DNA from: Mycolicibacterium llatzerense
GTDB lineage: Bacteria; Actinomycetota; Actinomycetes; Mycobacteriales; Mycobacteriaceae
Assembly: GCF_000878195.1 (NCBI RefSeq)
Contig: NZ_JXST01000045.1
Span: 1 to 51,458 of the forward strand
Length of the DNA stretch: 51,458 nucleotides
Reading direction: 5' to 3'
Within the stretch, counting starts at the first letter, position 1. Each line of letters opens with the position of its first letter. The notes beneath the pieces are model-generated. The model was not told the DNA's origin. It saw only the letters and a program-made list of their open reading frames with translations, and made no database searches. This document shows, in pieces, positions 15,866 through 23,956 of the stretch. The position numbers and the translations under genes are program-made.

Positions 15866-17134
15866 CTACCCGGCCGGGCTGAATTCGAGATGCAGCTCGG
15901 TGAGCCCGCGCATCTGCCAGGTGGGTTCGTAGCTGTAGCGCCGCGCACCGTCCGGTCCGTGGTGCTCGTCGCTGATGCGGATGTCAGCCATCCGGTCGAG
16001 GATCCGGTTGAGCGAGATGCGGCCTTCGGCCCGCGCCAGCGGCGCGCCGGGGCAGGAATGGCTGCCCCGGCCGAAGGCGATGTGCTCGCGCACGTTGGGG
16101 CGGTCGAGGCGAAACTCATGGGGCCGCTCGAACTTTCGCTCGTCGCGGTTGCTCGCGCCGGGCAGCAACATGACCATCGATCCGGCGGGTACCTCGACAT
16201 CACCGACGGTCGTCGACGTACGCGCCATCCGGAAATGGCACTTGACCGGGCTCTCCATCCGCAGCGCCTCCTCGACGAAAAGTGGTATCAGGTCCCGATT
16301 TTCGCGCAGCAGCTTCGCCATGTCGGGGTTCTCGCCGAGCACCTGCATCCCGAAGCTGAGCAGCTTCGTGGTGGTCTCCTGGCCCGCGGCGAACACGAAT
16401 GTCGCCAGCCGCACGACGTCGATGATCTCCGGCGTCGATCCGTCCGGGTATTTGGCCTGCGCCATCTCGGTGAGCACGTCGCCGCGCGGCTCGCGGCGGC
16501 GCTCGGTGATGTAGCCGGTGAATTTCTCGTCCAGCCACTCGAGCGGATTGTGGGCGCGGGTGATGGTGTCGTCGGTGATGTCGCCGACCACCTGCGCCCC
16601 GTTCACCGCACGGAACTCATCGTGGTCGGAGCGGGGTATGCCCAGCAGGTCGGCGATCACCAGCCCGGAGAACGGCCGCGCGTAATCGGCAAGAAATTCG
16701 CAGGAGCCGCGGGAAACGAACCTGTCCAACAGTTGGTCGGACAATTCCCACATGAAGTCTTCGTTCTCCTTGAGCCGCTTGGGCGTCAGCAGCCGGCTCA
16801 GCAGCCCGCGGGTACGCGCGTGCAGCGCACCGTCCTGGGTGACGATGTGCTCGCTCATCGGAATCTGATCGCGGTACGCCTCCAGCAGCTCGCTGATGTC
16901 GTCACCTTCGGGCTGAAATGGCAAGCCGGAGAACGGTCCTGCCACCGACACGCACGACGAGAACGCGCCGTCCTTGTAGACGGCGAGTGCCTCGGAGTGA
17001 CCGGACACCGCCAGTACCCCGTGGTGCGGTTGGTCCAGCACAGGGCATTTCGCGCGCAGCTCGTCGAAGTACGGGTAGGGATCGTCGACCAGCGACGGCT
17101 CGGCGAAGAAGTTGGTCGGCTCGAGATCGGTCAT
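15866..17134 (-). CDS. Cytochrome P450
   Basis: A 422-residue soluble P450 monooxygenase, expected to hydroxylate or otherwise oxidise a hydrophobic substrate using electrons from a ferredoxin and reductase not encoded in this window. Seen: I-helix FVFAAGQETTTKLL (AGxET), K-helix EEALRMESP (ExxR), and the heme loop FGRGSHSCPGAPLARAE with the thiolate Cys near residue 358. ATG 17134 is preceded by AGGAG with a 6-nt spacer. It lies 19 nt after another P450, and the two are not close copies. Probably the last gene of the operon starting at 23067, although the downstream ligase has its own promoter as well. Confidence 0.9.
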   Translation of the reverse strand: MTDLEPTNFFAEPSLVDDPYPYFDELRAKCPVLDQPHHGVLAVSGHSEALAVYKDGAFSSCVSVAGPFSGLPFQPEGDDISELLEAYRDQIPMSEHIVTQDGALHARTRGLLSRLLTPKRLKENEDFMWELSDQLLDRFVSRGSCEFLADYARPFSGLVIADLLGIPRSDHDEFRAVNGAQVVGDITDDTITRAHNPLEWLDEKFTGYITERRREPRGDVLTEMAQAKYPDGSTPEIIDVVRLATFVFAAGQETTTKLLSFGMQVLGENPDMAKLLRENRDLIPLFVEEALRMESPVKCHFRMARTSTTVGDVEVPAGSMVMLLPGASNRDERKFERPHEFRLDRPNVREHIAFGRGSHSCPGAPLARAEGRISLNRILDRMADIRISDEHHGPDGARRYSYEPTWQMRGLTELHLEFSPAG

Positions 17135-17153
17135 CACACGCTCCTGGTTGTTT

Positions 17154-18359
17154 TCAGCCGAACAGCACCGGCAGGGCGGTCGGCGACCTGAACACCTGCC
17201 CACGGATGTGCGGGTCCTCGGCCGCGGGGTCCAGTCGCAGGTTGGGCAGCCGGTCGAGCAACAGATTCAGCGCCACCCGCATCTCCAGCCGAGCGAGGTG
17301 CATGCCCAGGCACACGTGCGCACCGTGCCCCCACGAGATGGGCGTGCGAGCTGCCCGGAAGATGTCGAAACGGTCCGGATCCGGGTAGCGGTCGTCTTGC
17401 CGGTTCGCGGCCCCGAGCATGGGCATCACCGACGAACCCGCCGGGATGTCGATGCCGCCCAGCTGGGTGTCGTGCGCGGCGACCCGGGTGATGGTCAGCA
17501 GCGGCGCTTCCCAGCGCACCGCTTCCTCGATGGCCTGCGGGATCAGGGACCGGTCGGCGCGGATGGCGTCGAGCTGGTCCTGGTGCGTCAAGAGCCCGAG
17601 CAGCAGGTTGCCCAGCGAGCGGTAGGTGGTCTCCACACCCGCGGGCAGCAGCAGCCGCAGGAACGAGAAGATCTCGTCGTCATCGAGCTGCTCGCCGTCG
17701 ATCTCGGCCGCGGCAAGGCTGCTGATCAGGTCGTCCTGCGGGTCGGCGCGGCGGGCGGCCAGGATGGGCGCGAAGTACTCCTCCAGGGCCTTCGAGGCGG
17801 CCTTGCCGCGTTCGGGATTGATGGTGAACGACAGCAGCGAGATCGACCACCGCTGGAACTGCGGGTAGTCCTCCTCGGGCAGCCCCAGCAGGCCGGCGAT
17901 GATGCGGGTCGGGTAGGGGAAGGTGAATTCCTTGACCAGATCCACGCGCCCGTCGCCGACGAAGCCGTCGATCAGTTCGTTGCCGACGCGGCCGACCAGA
18001 TTCTCCTCCCAACGCGCAAGAGCCTTCGGGGAGAAGGCCTTTGACACCAGCGCCCGGTGCCTGCCGTGGTCGGGCTCGTCCATGCCCAGCATCACCCGTT
18101 GTCCGAGCACCGCACCGAACGCCTGGATCACGATGGCCGACGAGAAGGTCTCGTTGTCGCGCAGCATCGTGGCGATGTCCTCGTGGCGGTACACGATGAA
18201 CAGCGGCTTGCCCTCTTCGCCCGGCATCACCGACATGTCGATGCGCTGGACGCCCTCCTCCCGCCGCAGTCGGGCCATCTCGGTGTATGGGTCGCGGATG
18301 TCGCCCGACACGACGTCGTCGAACGCGCCGAAATCCTCGAGGTCGTCAAACAGCTCCAT
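17154..18359 (-). CDS. Cytochrome P450
   Basis: A 401-residue soluble P450. Seen: I-helix LLLPAGVETTYRSL (AGxET), EEAVRWEAP (ExxR), RFDIFRAARTPISWGHGAH and the heme Cys in GHGAHVCLGMHLARLE near residue 345. ATG 18359 has a GGGAG-type ribosome site 4-5 nt upstream and starts 8 nt after the aldehyde dehydrogenase stop. Two consecutive P450s next to an aldehyde dehydrogenase and an SDR suggest successive oxidation of alcohol or methyl groups. Family number and substrate cannot be assigned by eye. Confidence 0.9.
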   Translation of the reverse strand: MELFDDLEDFGAFDDVVSGDIRDPYTEMARLRREEGVQRIDMSVMPGEEGKPLFIVYRHEDIATMLRDNETFSSAIVIQAFGAVLGQRVMLGMDEPDHGRHRALVSKAFSPKALARWEENLVGRVGNELIDGFVGDGRVDLVKEFTFPYPTRIIAGLLGLPEEDYPQFQRWSISLLSFTINPERGKAASKALEEYFAPILAARRADPQDDLISSLAAAEIDGEQLDDDEIFSFLRLLLPAGVETTYRSLGNLLLGLLTHQDQLDAIRADRSLIPQAIEEAVRWEAPLLTITRVAAHDTQLGGIDIPAGSSVMPMLGAANRQDDRYPDPDRFDIFRAARTPISWGHGAHVCLGMHLARLEMRVALNLLLDRLPNLRLDPAAEDPHIRGQVFRSPTALPVLFG

Positions 18360-18367
18360 GGTTCTCC

Positions 18368-19843
18368 CTACGGCTCAACACTTGTGGCTGGGTACGAGAC
18401 CGATTTGATCTCGGTGTACTGGTCGAATCCGGCGGTGCCGTTCTGGCGGCCGACGCCGCTGGCCTTGTAACCGCCGAACGGCGCCTCGGCGCCGTATGGC
18501 GACGTCCCGTTGAGGCCGACGAACCCGGCTCGCAGCCGGCGCGCGACGGCCACCGAATGCTCGACGGATCCGGACATCACGTTGCCGGCGAGGCCGTAGA
18601 CGCTGTCGTTGGCGATGCGGATCGCGTCGTCCTCGTCGTCGAAGGGAATCACCGCGAGCACCGGCCCGAAGATCTCCTCCTGCGCGATGGTCATCGAGTT
18701 GTCGACGTCCACGAAAAGTGTTGGCCGAACCCAGAATCCCTTGTCGAATCCGGCGGTCGGTTCGGTCCCGCCGACCAGGCAGGTGGCGCCCTCGTCGATG
18801 CCCTGCTGGATGTATCCCAGCACGCGACTGCGCTGCTTGGCCGAGATCACCGGGCCGCACAAGGTGCTGGGGTCCTGCGGATCGCCCGGCGAGACGTTCT
18901 CGTAGATCGCCTTGAGGATCGCCACGCCCTCGTCGTACCGGGATCGCGGCAGCAGCATTCGCGTCGGGTTGGCGCAGCCCTGCCCGGCGTGCATGCAGGG
19001 CGCGATGCCGATGGCACACGCGAGCCCGAAGTCTGCGTCCTCCAGCACGATGGTGGCGGACTTGCCGCCGAGCTCCAGGAACAGCCGCTTCATGGTGGCC
19101 GCGCCCTTCTCCATGATCCGTACCCCGACCGGTGTCGATCCGGTGAACGAGATCATGTCGACCTTCGGCGACAGCGTGAGTTCTTCGCCCACAAGGTGAT
19201 CGGATGCGGTCACCACGTTGACGACGCCCGCCGGGATGTCGGTCGATTCGGCGATCAAGCGGCCCAGCCGGGTGGCGTGGAACGGCGTGTCAGGTGCCGG
19301 TTTGAGGACGACGGTGTTGCCGGTGGCCAGGGCCTGGGCAAGTTTGTGGATGCTGACCTCGAACGGGAAGTTCCACGGGGTGATCGCGCCGACCACGCCG
19401 ACGGGTTCGCGCCACACCTTGCGCGTGGTCAGCTGTCCCGTGAGGGCGACGAAGGCATCCCCCAGATCGGTCTCCCAGGGGTACTCGTCCATCAGCGCGA
19501 TCGGATACTTCAGGGCGTCAGAGAGCGGCGCGTCCAGCTGCGGGCCGTAGGTGATGGCCCGTGGCGCGCCGGCTTCGCGGATGAGTTCCTCACGCAGCGC
19601 TTCTTTTTCGCCTTCGAGCGCGTCGCCCAGCTGCTGCAGGCACCGCTTGCGTAACTCGAGGTTCGTCGACCAGTCGGTGTCGTCGAACGCCCGCCGCGCG
19701 GCGTCGATGGCCCGGAGTATGTCGGCTTGCGACGCGTCGGCGACGTCCCCGATCACCTCTTCGGTGGCCGGGTTGATGTTGGCGAACGTGCCCGCTTCCC
19801 CGTCGACGAGCTTGCCGTCGATCAGCATGCGCGACTCAGACAT
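18368..19843 (-). CDS. NAD(P)-dependent aldehyde dehydrogenase
   Basis: A 491-residue enzyme oxidising an aldehyde to the acid. Seen: TPWNFPFEVSIHK (Asn of the oxyanion hole), VVLKPAPDTP (cofactor Lys), SFTGSTPVG, LELGGKSATIVLEDAD (general base Glu), the catalytic Cys in GQGCANPTRMLL near residue 286, and EEIFGPVLAV. Its start overlaps the SDR stop by 8 nt, so it belongs to the SBP-AveC-SDR-ALDH-P450-P450 operon. It probably oxidises an aldehyde made by the neighbouring SDR or P450 enzymes, supplying acids for the CoA ligases downstream. Confidence 0.92.
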   Translation of the reverse strand: MSESRMLIDGKLVDGEAGTFANINPATEEVIGDVADASQADILRAIDAARRAFDDTDWSTNLELRKRCLQQLGDALEGEKEALREELIREAGAPRAITYGPQLDAPLSDALKYPIALMDEYPWETDLGDAFVALTGQLTTRKVWREPVGVVGAITPWNFPFEVSIHKLAQALATGNTVVLKPAPDTPFHATRLGRLIAESTDIPAGVVNVVTASDHLVGEELTLSPKVDMISFTGSTPVGVRIMEKGAATMKRLFLELGGKSATIVLEDADFGLACAIGIAPCMHAGQGCANPTRMLLPRSRYDEGVAILKAIYENVSPGDPQDPSTLCGPVISAKQRSRVLGYIQQGIDEGATCLVGGTEPTAGFDKGFWVRPTLFVDVDNSMTIAQEEIFGPVLAVIPFDDEDDAIRIANDSVYGLAGNVMSGSVEHSVAVARRLRAGFVGLNGTSPYGAEAPFGGYKASGVGRQNGTAGFDQYTEIKSVSYPATSVEP

Positions 19844-20843
19844 TCGGCTCGCTCCCAGAGGTGTTGGTGGATGACAGCCGCATCAAGAGCGGGGCCATGC
19901 GCTGAAGTACCGGCGCGGGCAAGACGCGGGCAGCGGTCACCGCTGCGCGCTGCCCGACGGTCAGAGTGACCGCCCCCGCGCGGAGCTTGCCTTGCCCAGG
20001 CAGCCCCATCGCGATTCGCACGATCTGGTGCAGAGCCGCGGTGGGCAGAAACTTGTTGGAGATCAGCAGCATTCGAGCATCGATGCCGACAGGGTGTTTG
20101 GTGAAGGGCGCCTTGTCCCGCAATGCCGTGGCCAGCCCGTTGGCGAACCGTTCGGGTGGCTGTGCCAGCCGCATCGCGGCGCGGCCCCGCTTGTCGATGT
20201 TGCGGTGGTGCGGGGCGTACGGGCCGGCGAAGTCGCGGTGGTCCGTCGTCCCGGCGTCGGTGATGATGTCGGTGTCGAACGTGCCCGTGACCAGGACGGT
20301 GACACCCAAGCCGAACGGGGCGACCTCACCGGCCAGTGACTCCGCCCAGCGTTCGAGGGCCCCTTTGGCGGCGGAGTACGCGGCGATGGCCGGCATTCCG
20401 CGGACTCCGCCTTGGCTGGAGATCACCACGATCCGGCCCTGACCGGCTGCCCGCATCGACGGCAACAGCGCCTTGGTGAGCAGTACCGGACCGGTGACGT
20501 GGGTGGCCAGCATCTGGTCCCACAATTCGATGGGCGTCTCTTCGACCATGCCGGCGGCAGAGATTCCGGCGTTGTGCACCAACGCATATGGGGCACCGAC
20601 GGCATCCTCGATGAGTTTGGCCGCTGCAGCGATCGACGCCCGGTCCTGCAGATCGAGTTGCACGCCGATCAGGCGCGGATCGTCGTCGAGTGCACCGGCG
20701 GCCTCGCGCAGTCGCGGCAGGCCGGCGTCCGGGTTCCGCATCGCGGCCACCACCTGCCAACCGTCCCGGTACAGGTGCACCGCGGAGGCGAAGCCCAGGC
20801 CCCGGGACGCGCCGGTGATGACGACGCTGCGTGGCTCAGCCAT
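19836..20843 (-). CDS. Short-chain dehydrogenase/reductase with C-terminal extension
   Basis: A 335-residue NAD(P)-dependent oxidoreductase. Classical SDR features: TGASRGLG near residue 10, VHNAGISAAG, ISSQGGVRG and the YSAAKGA catalytic pair near residue 155. It is about 80 residues longer than a typical SDR; the C-terminal part (PERFANGLATAL, LPTAALHQIVRIAMGLPGQG, PVLQRMAPLLMRLS) is amphipathic and might associate with the membrane. ATG 20843 has AAGGAC upstream and overlaps the AveC-family stop by 8 nt, and the ALDH start overlaps its own stop, so it is embedded in the operon. It likely interconverts an alcohol and a carbonyl of the pathway substrate. Confidence 0.87.
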   Translation of the reverse strand: MAEPRSVVITGASRGLGFASAVHLYRDGWQVVAAMRNPDAGLPRLREAAGALDDDPRLIGVQLDLQDRASIAAAAKLIEDAVGAPYALVHNAGISAAGMVEETPIELWDQMLATHVTGPVLLTKALLPSMRAAGQGRIVVISSQGGVRGMPAIAAYSAAKGALERWAESLAGEVAPFGLGVTVLVTGTFDTDIITDAGTTDHRDFAGPYAPHHRNIDKRGRAAMRLAQPPERFANGLATALRDKAPFTKHPVGIDARMLLISNKFLPTAALHQIVRIAMGLPGQGKLRAGAVTLTVGQRAAVTAARVLPAPVLQRMAPLLMRLSSTNTSGSEPNV

Positions 20844-21951
20844 GCTGTCCTTGCTCCGCGCACCGGTTGCTCGTGGACCCCAGTTCCACATCGGGGCGGC
20901 CGCCCGGCTGCCCCGACATCCACGTCGACATGATGCCCACCGCGTAGGGACCTTTTTGGCCGTTTTCTTCGTAATAGCCTTGCGGGTCATAGATTTTGAC
21001 CTCCGGGTACGGCCACGGGCACGCCACCGAGGTGGCGAATCCCGACATACGGATGGCGGTGAACCCGGCGCCGTAGCAGAAATAGGCGACGTTCACGATG
21101 ACGAACATCACCGTGAACATGCCAAGTACCGGGCGACCCGCGAACAATCGCGCCCGCTGCGCCAGCTTCTCGGCGACGGTACGGCCGGTGTCGTCGCGGT
21201 AGACCAGGATGCCGGCGGGCACCATGACGAAGGTGACCATCGTCGACTCCCACAGCAGCGGGAACTGGAACGTCGTGCCGGTGAAGATGGACCCGAACGG
21301 GATCACCTGCGAATAGATGTACAGCCCGGTGCGCACCAGGGTGAGTTCGAGCACCATGTCGAACAGGAACCCGATCACGAAGATGAACCCGGCCAGCGTC
21401 ACCAACGGGTGGCGCCACACGAACGAGTCGACAGGCTTGCGGGCCTGAATCTTTCGCAGAATCCAGACCGCCGGGAAGTACGGGCCGAACTGGAACATGA
21501 CGTAGCCGAGGACGATGAACGGCTCGACCGTCGGCGACAGCGACACCCAGGGCCAGTCCTCGGGCCAGTGCCACAGCGCCGGGTTGTAGACGGCGTACGG
21601 TGACCAGTTCATGTACGGGTCCTGCCACACGATGGCCGTGGTGATGAAGGCCATCAGCACGATCGGGCTGCCCGGGTTGCGCCGCCACCCCCACACGCAG
21701 ACGGCGATCAGGGCAGGCACCGAAAAGATGGTGAAGGCCTCCCAGAGGGTGATCCAGTGGTCGAATCCGAACAGGAAGTCGACGGGCCGGGGCGCGCCCT
21801 GCACGTTCGGGTTGCTGATGCGCGGTGACACCGCTCCCCTGCGGGCGTAGTGGGCGATCACCGCGACGAGCGCGACAATGATTGCCGACCACACCCAGGG
21901 CCATGGTGAACGGCTCTGCGGCTGAGCAGGTTTGGTTTCCAGCGCGGTCAT
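20836..21951 (-). CDS. AveC-family (spirocyclase-like) integral membrane protein
   Basis: A 371-residue membrane protein with about seven hydrophobic segments (about residues 19-35, 69-89, 97-109, 144-165, 184-204, 234-255, 278-298). The conserved-looking stretches (VWQDPYMNWSPYAVYNP, WPWVSLSPTVEPF, FGPYFPAVWILRK, FDMVLELTLVRTGLYIYS) match the family named after Streptomyces AveC, which shapes the spiroketal of avermectin. No polyketide genes occur here, so a biosynthetic role is unlikely. In this operon it may act on or move a hydrophobic intermediate at the membrane. It starts 3 nt after the binding-protein gene. Family call is from pattern memory; the reaction is unknown. Confidence 0.75.
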   Translation of the reverse strand: MTALETKPAQPQSRSPWPWVWSAIIVALVAVIAHYARRGAVSPRISNPNVQGAPRPVDFLFGFDHWITLWEAFTIFSVPALIAVCVWGWRRNPGSPIVLMAFITTAIVWQDPYMNWSPYAVYNPALWHWPEDWPWVSLSPTVEPFIVLGYVMFQFGPYFPAVWILRKIQARKPVDSFVWRHPLVTLAGFIFVIGFLFDMVLELTLVRTGLYIYSQVIPFGSIFTGTTFQFPLLWESTMVTFVMVPAGILVYRDDTGRTVAEKLAQRARLFAGRPVLGMFTVMFVIVNVAYFCYGAGFTAIRMSGFATSVACPWPYPEVKIYDPQGYYEENGQKGPYAVGIMSTWMSGQPGGRPDVELGSTSNRCAEQGQHG

Positions 21952-21954
21952 GCG

Positions 21955-23067
21955 TCACTCCTCGCCGAAGCGGTCGACAAGATGCGAATTGGTGCCGTCG
22001 GCATCGAGTTGCCGTGCGACGAGATAGCCGGCGCCCATCCAGGCCCGGCGGGTCCACTTGCCGAAGGAGACGCGGGTCCCGGGTGCGCCGGCGGCGGCGG
22101 GCATCATCTTCACGCGCTCCAGCGCTTCTTTGACGCCACGGGGGCTCAGCGGGTGCGCATCGGTGAATGCGCGCAGCAGGGCGGTGGCGACGTCGCGGTT
22201 CACGACCGGAACGCAGTACTCGGGTCGCCGGCCGTAGGCCTTCTCGTACTCGTCGAGGAAGCGCTGCCCGACGGTGTTGGCTTCGTCGTACTGGTCGACA
22301 CCGGTCCACCCCATGAACGCCTGCCACATCACCGGATTGATCCACGCGTTCTGGAACGCGGTGCTGGTGAACCGCGGCGGGTCCCAGTCGAGGGCCTGCA
22401 GTGCCGCGTTGAGAAAGACGATCCCGAACCCGAATCCGCAGTGCACCAGCGCATCCGGCTTCGCGTCGTACATGGTCTGCACGACCTCGTTGATGTTCTG
22501 CGCAGTCTGGGCGATCTTGGCCTCGGCCACGATGCGAATGCCTTTGCGCTGACAGGCATCCCGGAAGTGCTTCAGGTAGGTGTCGCCGACCAGCGAGTGC
22601 TCGACGAGCACGCCCACTTCCCGGTGTCCGGCCTTGGCCAACTGATCCGCCCAGAAGATCGGTTCGTCGGTCAGCGAGCCCTGGGGAAACGAGAATGTCC
22701 ACTCGCCCAGCCAGTCATCGCTGCCGCTGACGCTGATCGCCGGGATCCGGAAGCGCTCCTCGATGGCCTCGCGGGTGGGTACCGCGTTGTCGGTGATGTG
22801 CGGCCCGAACACCGCAAGACACCCTTCGTCGACGAGTTCACCGAACGCGTCGATGACGGCCTTGACGGTCCCTTTGGGCAGGCCTTCGACTTCCTTGTAG
22901 ATGATCTCGACCGGGCGGTCGATGATTCCCTCGGCCAGCGCCGCGGTGAACACCAGCTCGAAGGACTGGGAGAGGTCGTCCTTCATTTCCTTCGGATATG
23001 CGTCGGGCAGCCGGAAGTCCATCAGGTAGCCCAATTTGATGGGCTGCGCAGTGCTCTCGTAAGACAT
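21955..23067 (-). CDS. Periplasmic-binding-protein-fold protein without signal peptide
   Basis: A 370-residue protein of the branched-chain amino acid/amide binding-protein class (type I fold): IKLGYLMDFRLP, VEIIYKEVEGLPKG, CLAVFGPHITDN, EVGVLVEHSLVGDTYL, DALVHCGFGFGIVF and AFQNAWINPVMWQAFMGWTG. The N-terminus (MSYESTAQPIKLGYL) goes straight into the first beta-strand, with no signal peptide or lipobox, and no ABC permease or ATPase is nearby. It therefore probably works in the cytosol, as a carrier, sensor or enzyme subunit. GGAGG lies 4 nt before ATG 23067. First gene of the operon continuing to at least 15866; an 18-bp palindrome sits about 58 bp upstream. Confidence 0.78.
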   Translation of the reverse strand: MSYESTAQPIKLGYLMDFRLPDAYPKEMKDDLSQSFELVFTAALAEGIIDRPVEIIYKEVEGLPKGTVKAVIDAFGELVDEGCLAVFGPHITDNAVPTREAIEERFRIPAISVSGSDDWLGEWTFSFPQGSLTDEPIFWADQLAKAGHREVGVLVEHSLVGDTYLKHFRDACQRKGIRIVAEAKIAQTAQNINEVVQTMYDAKPDALVHCGFGFGIVFLNAALQALDWDPPRFTSTAFQNAWINPVMWQAFMGWTGVDQYDEANTVGQRFLDEYEKAYGRRPEYCVPVVNRDVATALLRAFTDAHPLSPRGVKEALERVKMMPAAAGAPGTRVSFGKWTRRAWMGAGYLVARQLDADGTNSHLVDRFGEE

Positions 23068-23124
23068 GGAACCTCCGTTGGAACCGGCCAGGAGATATGA
23101 AACCTAATATTTGTTCTGAAACTA

Positions 23125-23142
23125 GCTGAGCACTTGCTCAGC
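23125..23142. promoter_or_regulatory. 18-bp palindrome, candidate operator
   Basis: GCTGAGCACTTGCTCAGC has perfect 8-bp arms around a CT centre. It lies in the 100-bp gap between the AAA+ gene stop (23168) and the binding-protein start (23067), 58 bp upstream of that start. TGAGCA/TGCTCA arms are of the TetR-operator type. It could also act as a small terminator hairpin for the AAA+ transcript. Confidence 0.6.
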
Positions 23143-23167
23143 GTCAATCACCGTCGCGGCGGGTGGG

Positions 23168-23956
23168 TCAATCCCGCAGGTAGACGTCGATCATCTCGTC
23201 GAGACCCCGACCCACGATCGGGTCGTCGGTGAGCGGGCCGGCGATGGCCGCGCGCGCGGCCTCCGGCACACTCAGCCCCTCGGCGATCAACCGCCCCGCC
23301 GCGATGAGTACCCGGGTCGAGGCCACTTCACGCAGCCCGGCCGTCTCCAGCCGGCGGATCGCGTGCGCGAACGAGACCAGTCGCGCCGCGACGTCACTGC
23401 CCACCCCGGCCTCGTGCGCGACGATCTTCTCCTCGACTTCCCCTGCGGGGAAACCGAATTCGATGGCAACCATCCGCTGCCGGGTGGAGTCCTTCAGGTC
23501 TTTCAGCACGCTCTGGTAGCCCGGGTTGTAGGACACCACCAAACCGAAACCCGGTGCCGCATCGAGCGTCAGGCCGAGTCGCTCGATGGGCAGTTGCCGA
23601 CGGTGATCGGCCAGCGGGTGCAGCACCACGGTGGTGTCCTGCCGCGCCTCGACCACCTCGTCGAGGTAACAGATGGCGCCCTCCCGCACCGCCCGGGTCA
23701 GCGGGCCGTCGACCCACTCGGTCTCGCCGCCCCGCAAGAGGAATCGTCCGACGAGGTCGGCCGTGGTCAGGTCGTCGTGGCAGGACACCGTGATCAGCGG
23801 GCGGCCCAGGTCGTAGGCCATCGCCTCGACGAAACGGGTCTTCCCGCATCCCGTCGGGCCTTTCAGCACGATCGAAAGCCCTTGCCGAAATGATGCTTTG
23901 AACACCCGCTCCTCGTTGCCCACTGCCACGTAGTAGGGCCGAGCTCCTGCCGTCAT
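23168..23956 (-). CDS. CbbQ/NirQ/NorQ-family AAA+ ATPase
   Basis: A 262-residue MoxR-type AAA+ ATPase. Walker A is GPTGCGKT at residues 33-40, Walker B is ICYLDE at 95-100, followed by VSYNPGYQS (sensor 1 region) and STRQRMVAIEFGFP. Family members pair with a VWA protein and remodel or activate a metalloenzyme: NorQ/NorD with nitric oxide reductase, CbbQ/CbbO with RuBisCO. The partner VWA gene is directly upstream with a 4-nt overlap (ATGA). Neither NorBC nor RuBisCO genes lie in the window, so the client is likely one of the catabolic oxygenases or the neighbouring operon's products; that is inference. Confidence 0.88.
   Translation of the reverse strand: MTAGARPYYVAVGNEERVFKASFRQGLSIVLKGPTGCGKTRFVEAMAYDLGRPLITVSCHDDLTTADLVGRFLLRGGETEWVDGPLTRAVREGAICYLDEVVEARQDTTVVLHPLADHRRQLPIERLGLTLDAAPGFGLVVSYNPGYQSVLKDLKDSTRQRMVAIEFGFPAGEVEEKIVAHEAGVGSDVAARLVSFAHAIRRLETAGLREVASTRVLIAAGRLIAEGLSVPEAARAAIAGPLTDDPIVGRGLDEMIDVYLRD

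Noticed and set aside
20836..21951. Calling the AveC-family gene part of a polyketide (avermectin-like) cluster
   Set aside because: No polyketide synthase, acyl carrier or tailoring genes of such a pathway; all neighbours are catabolic oxidoreductases and CoA ligases.
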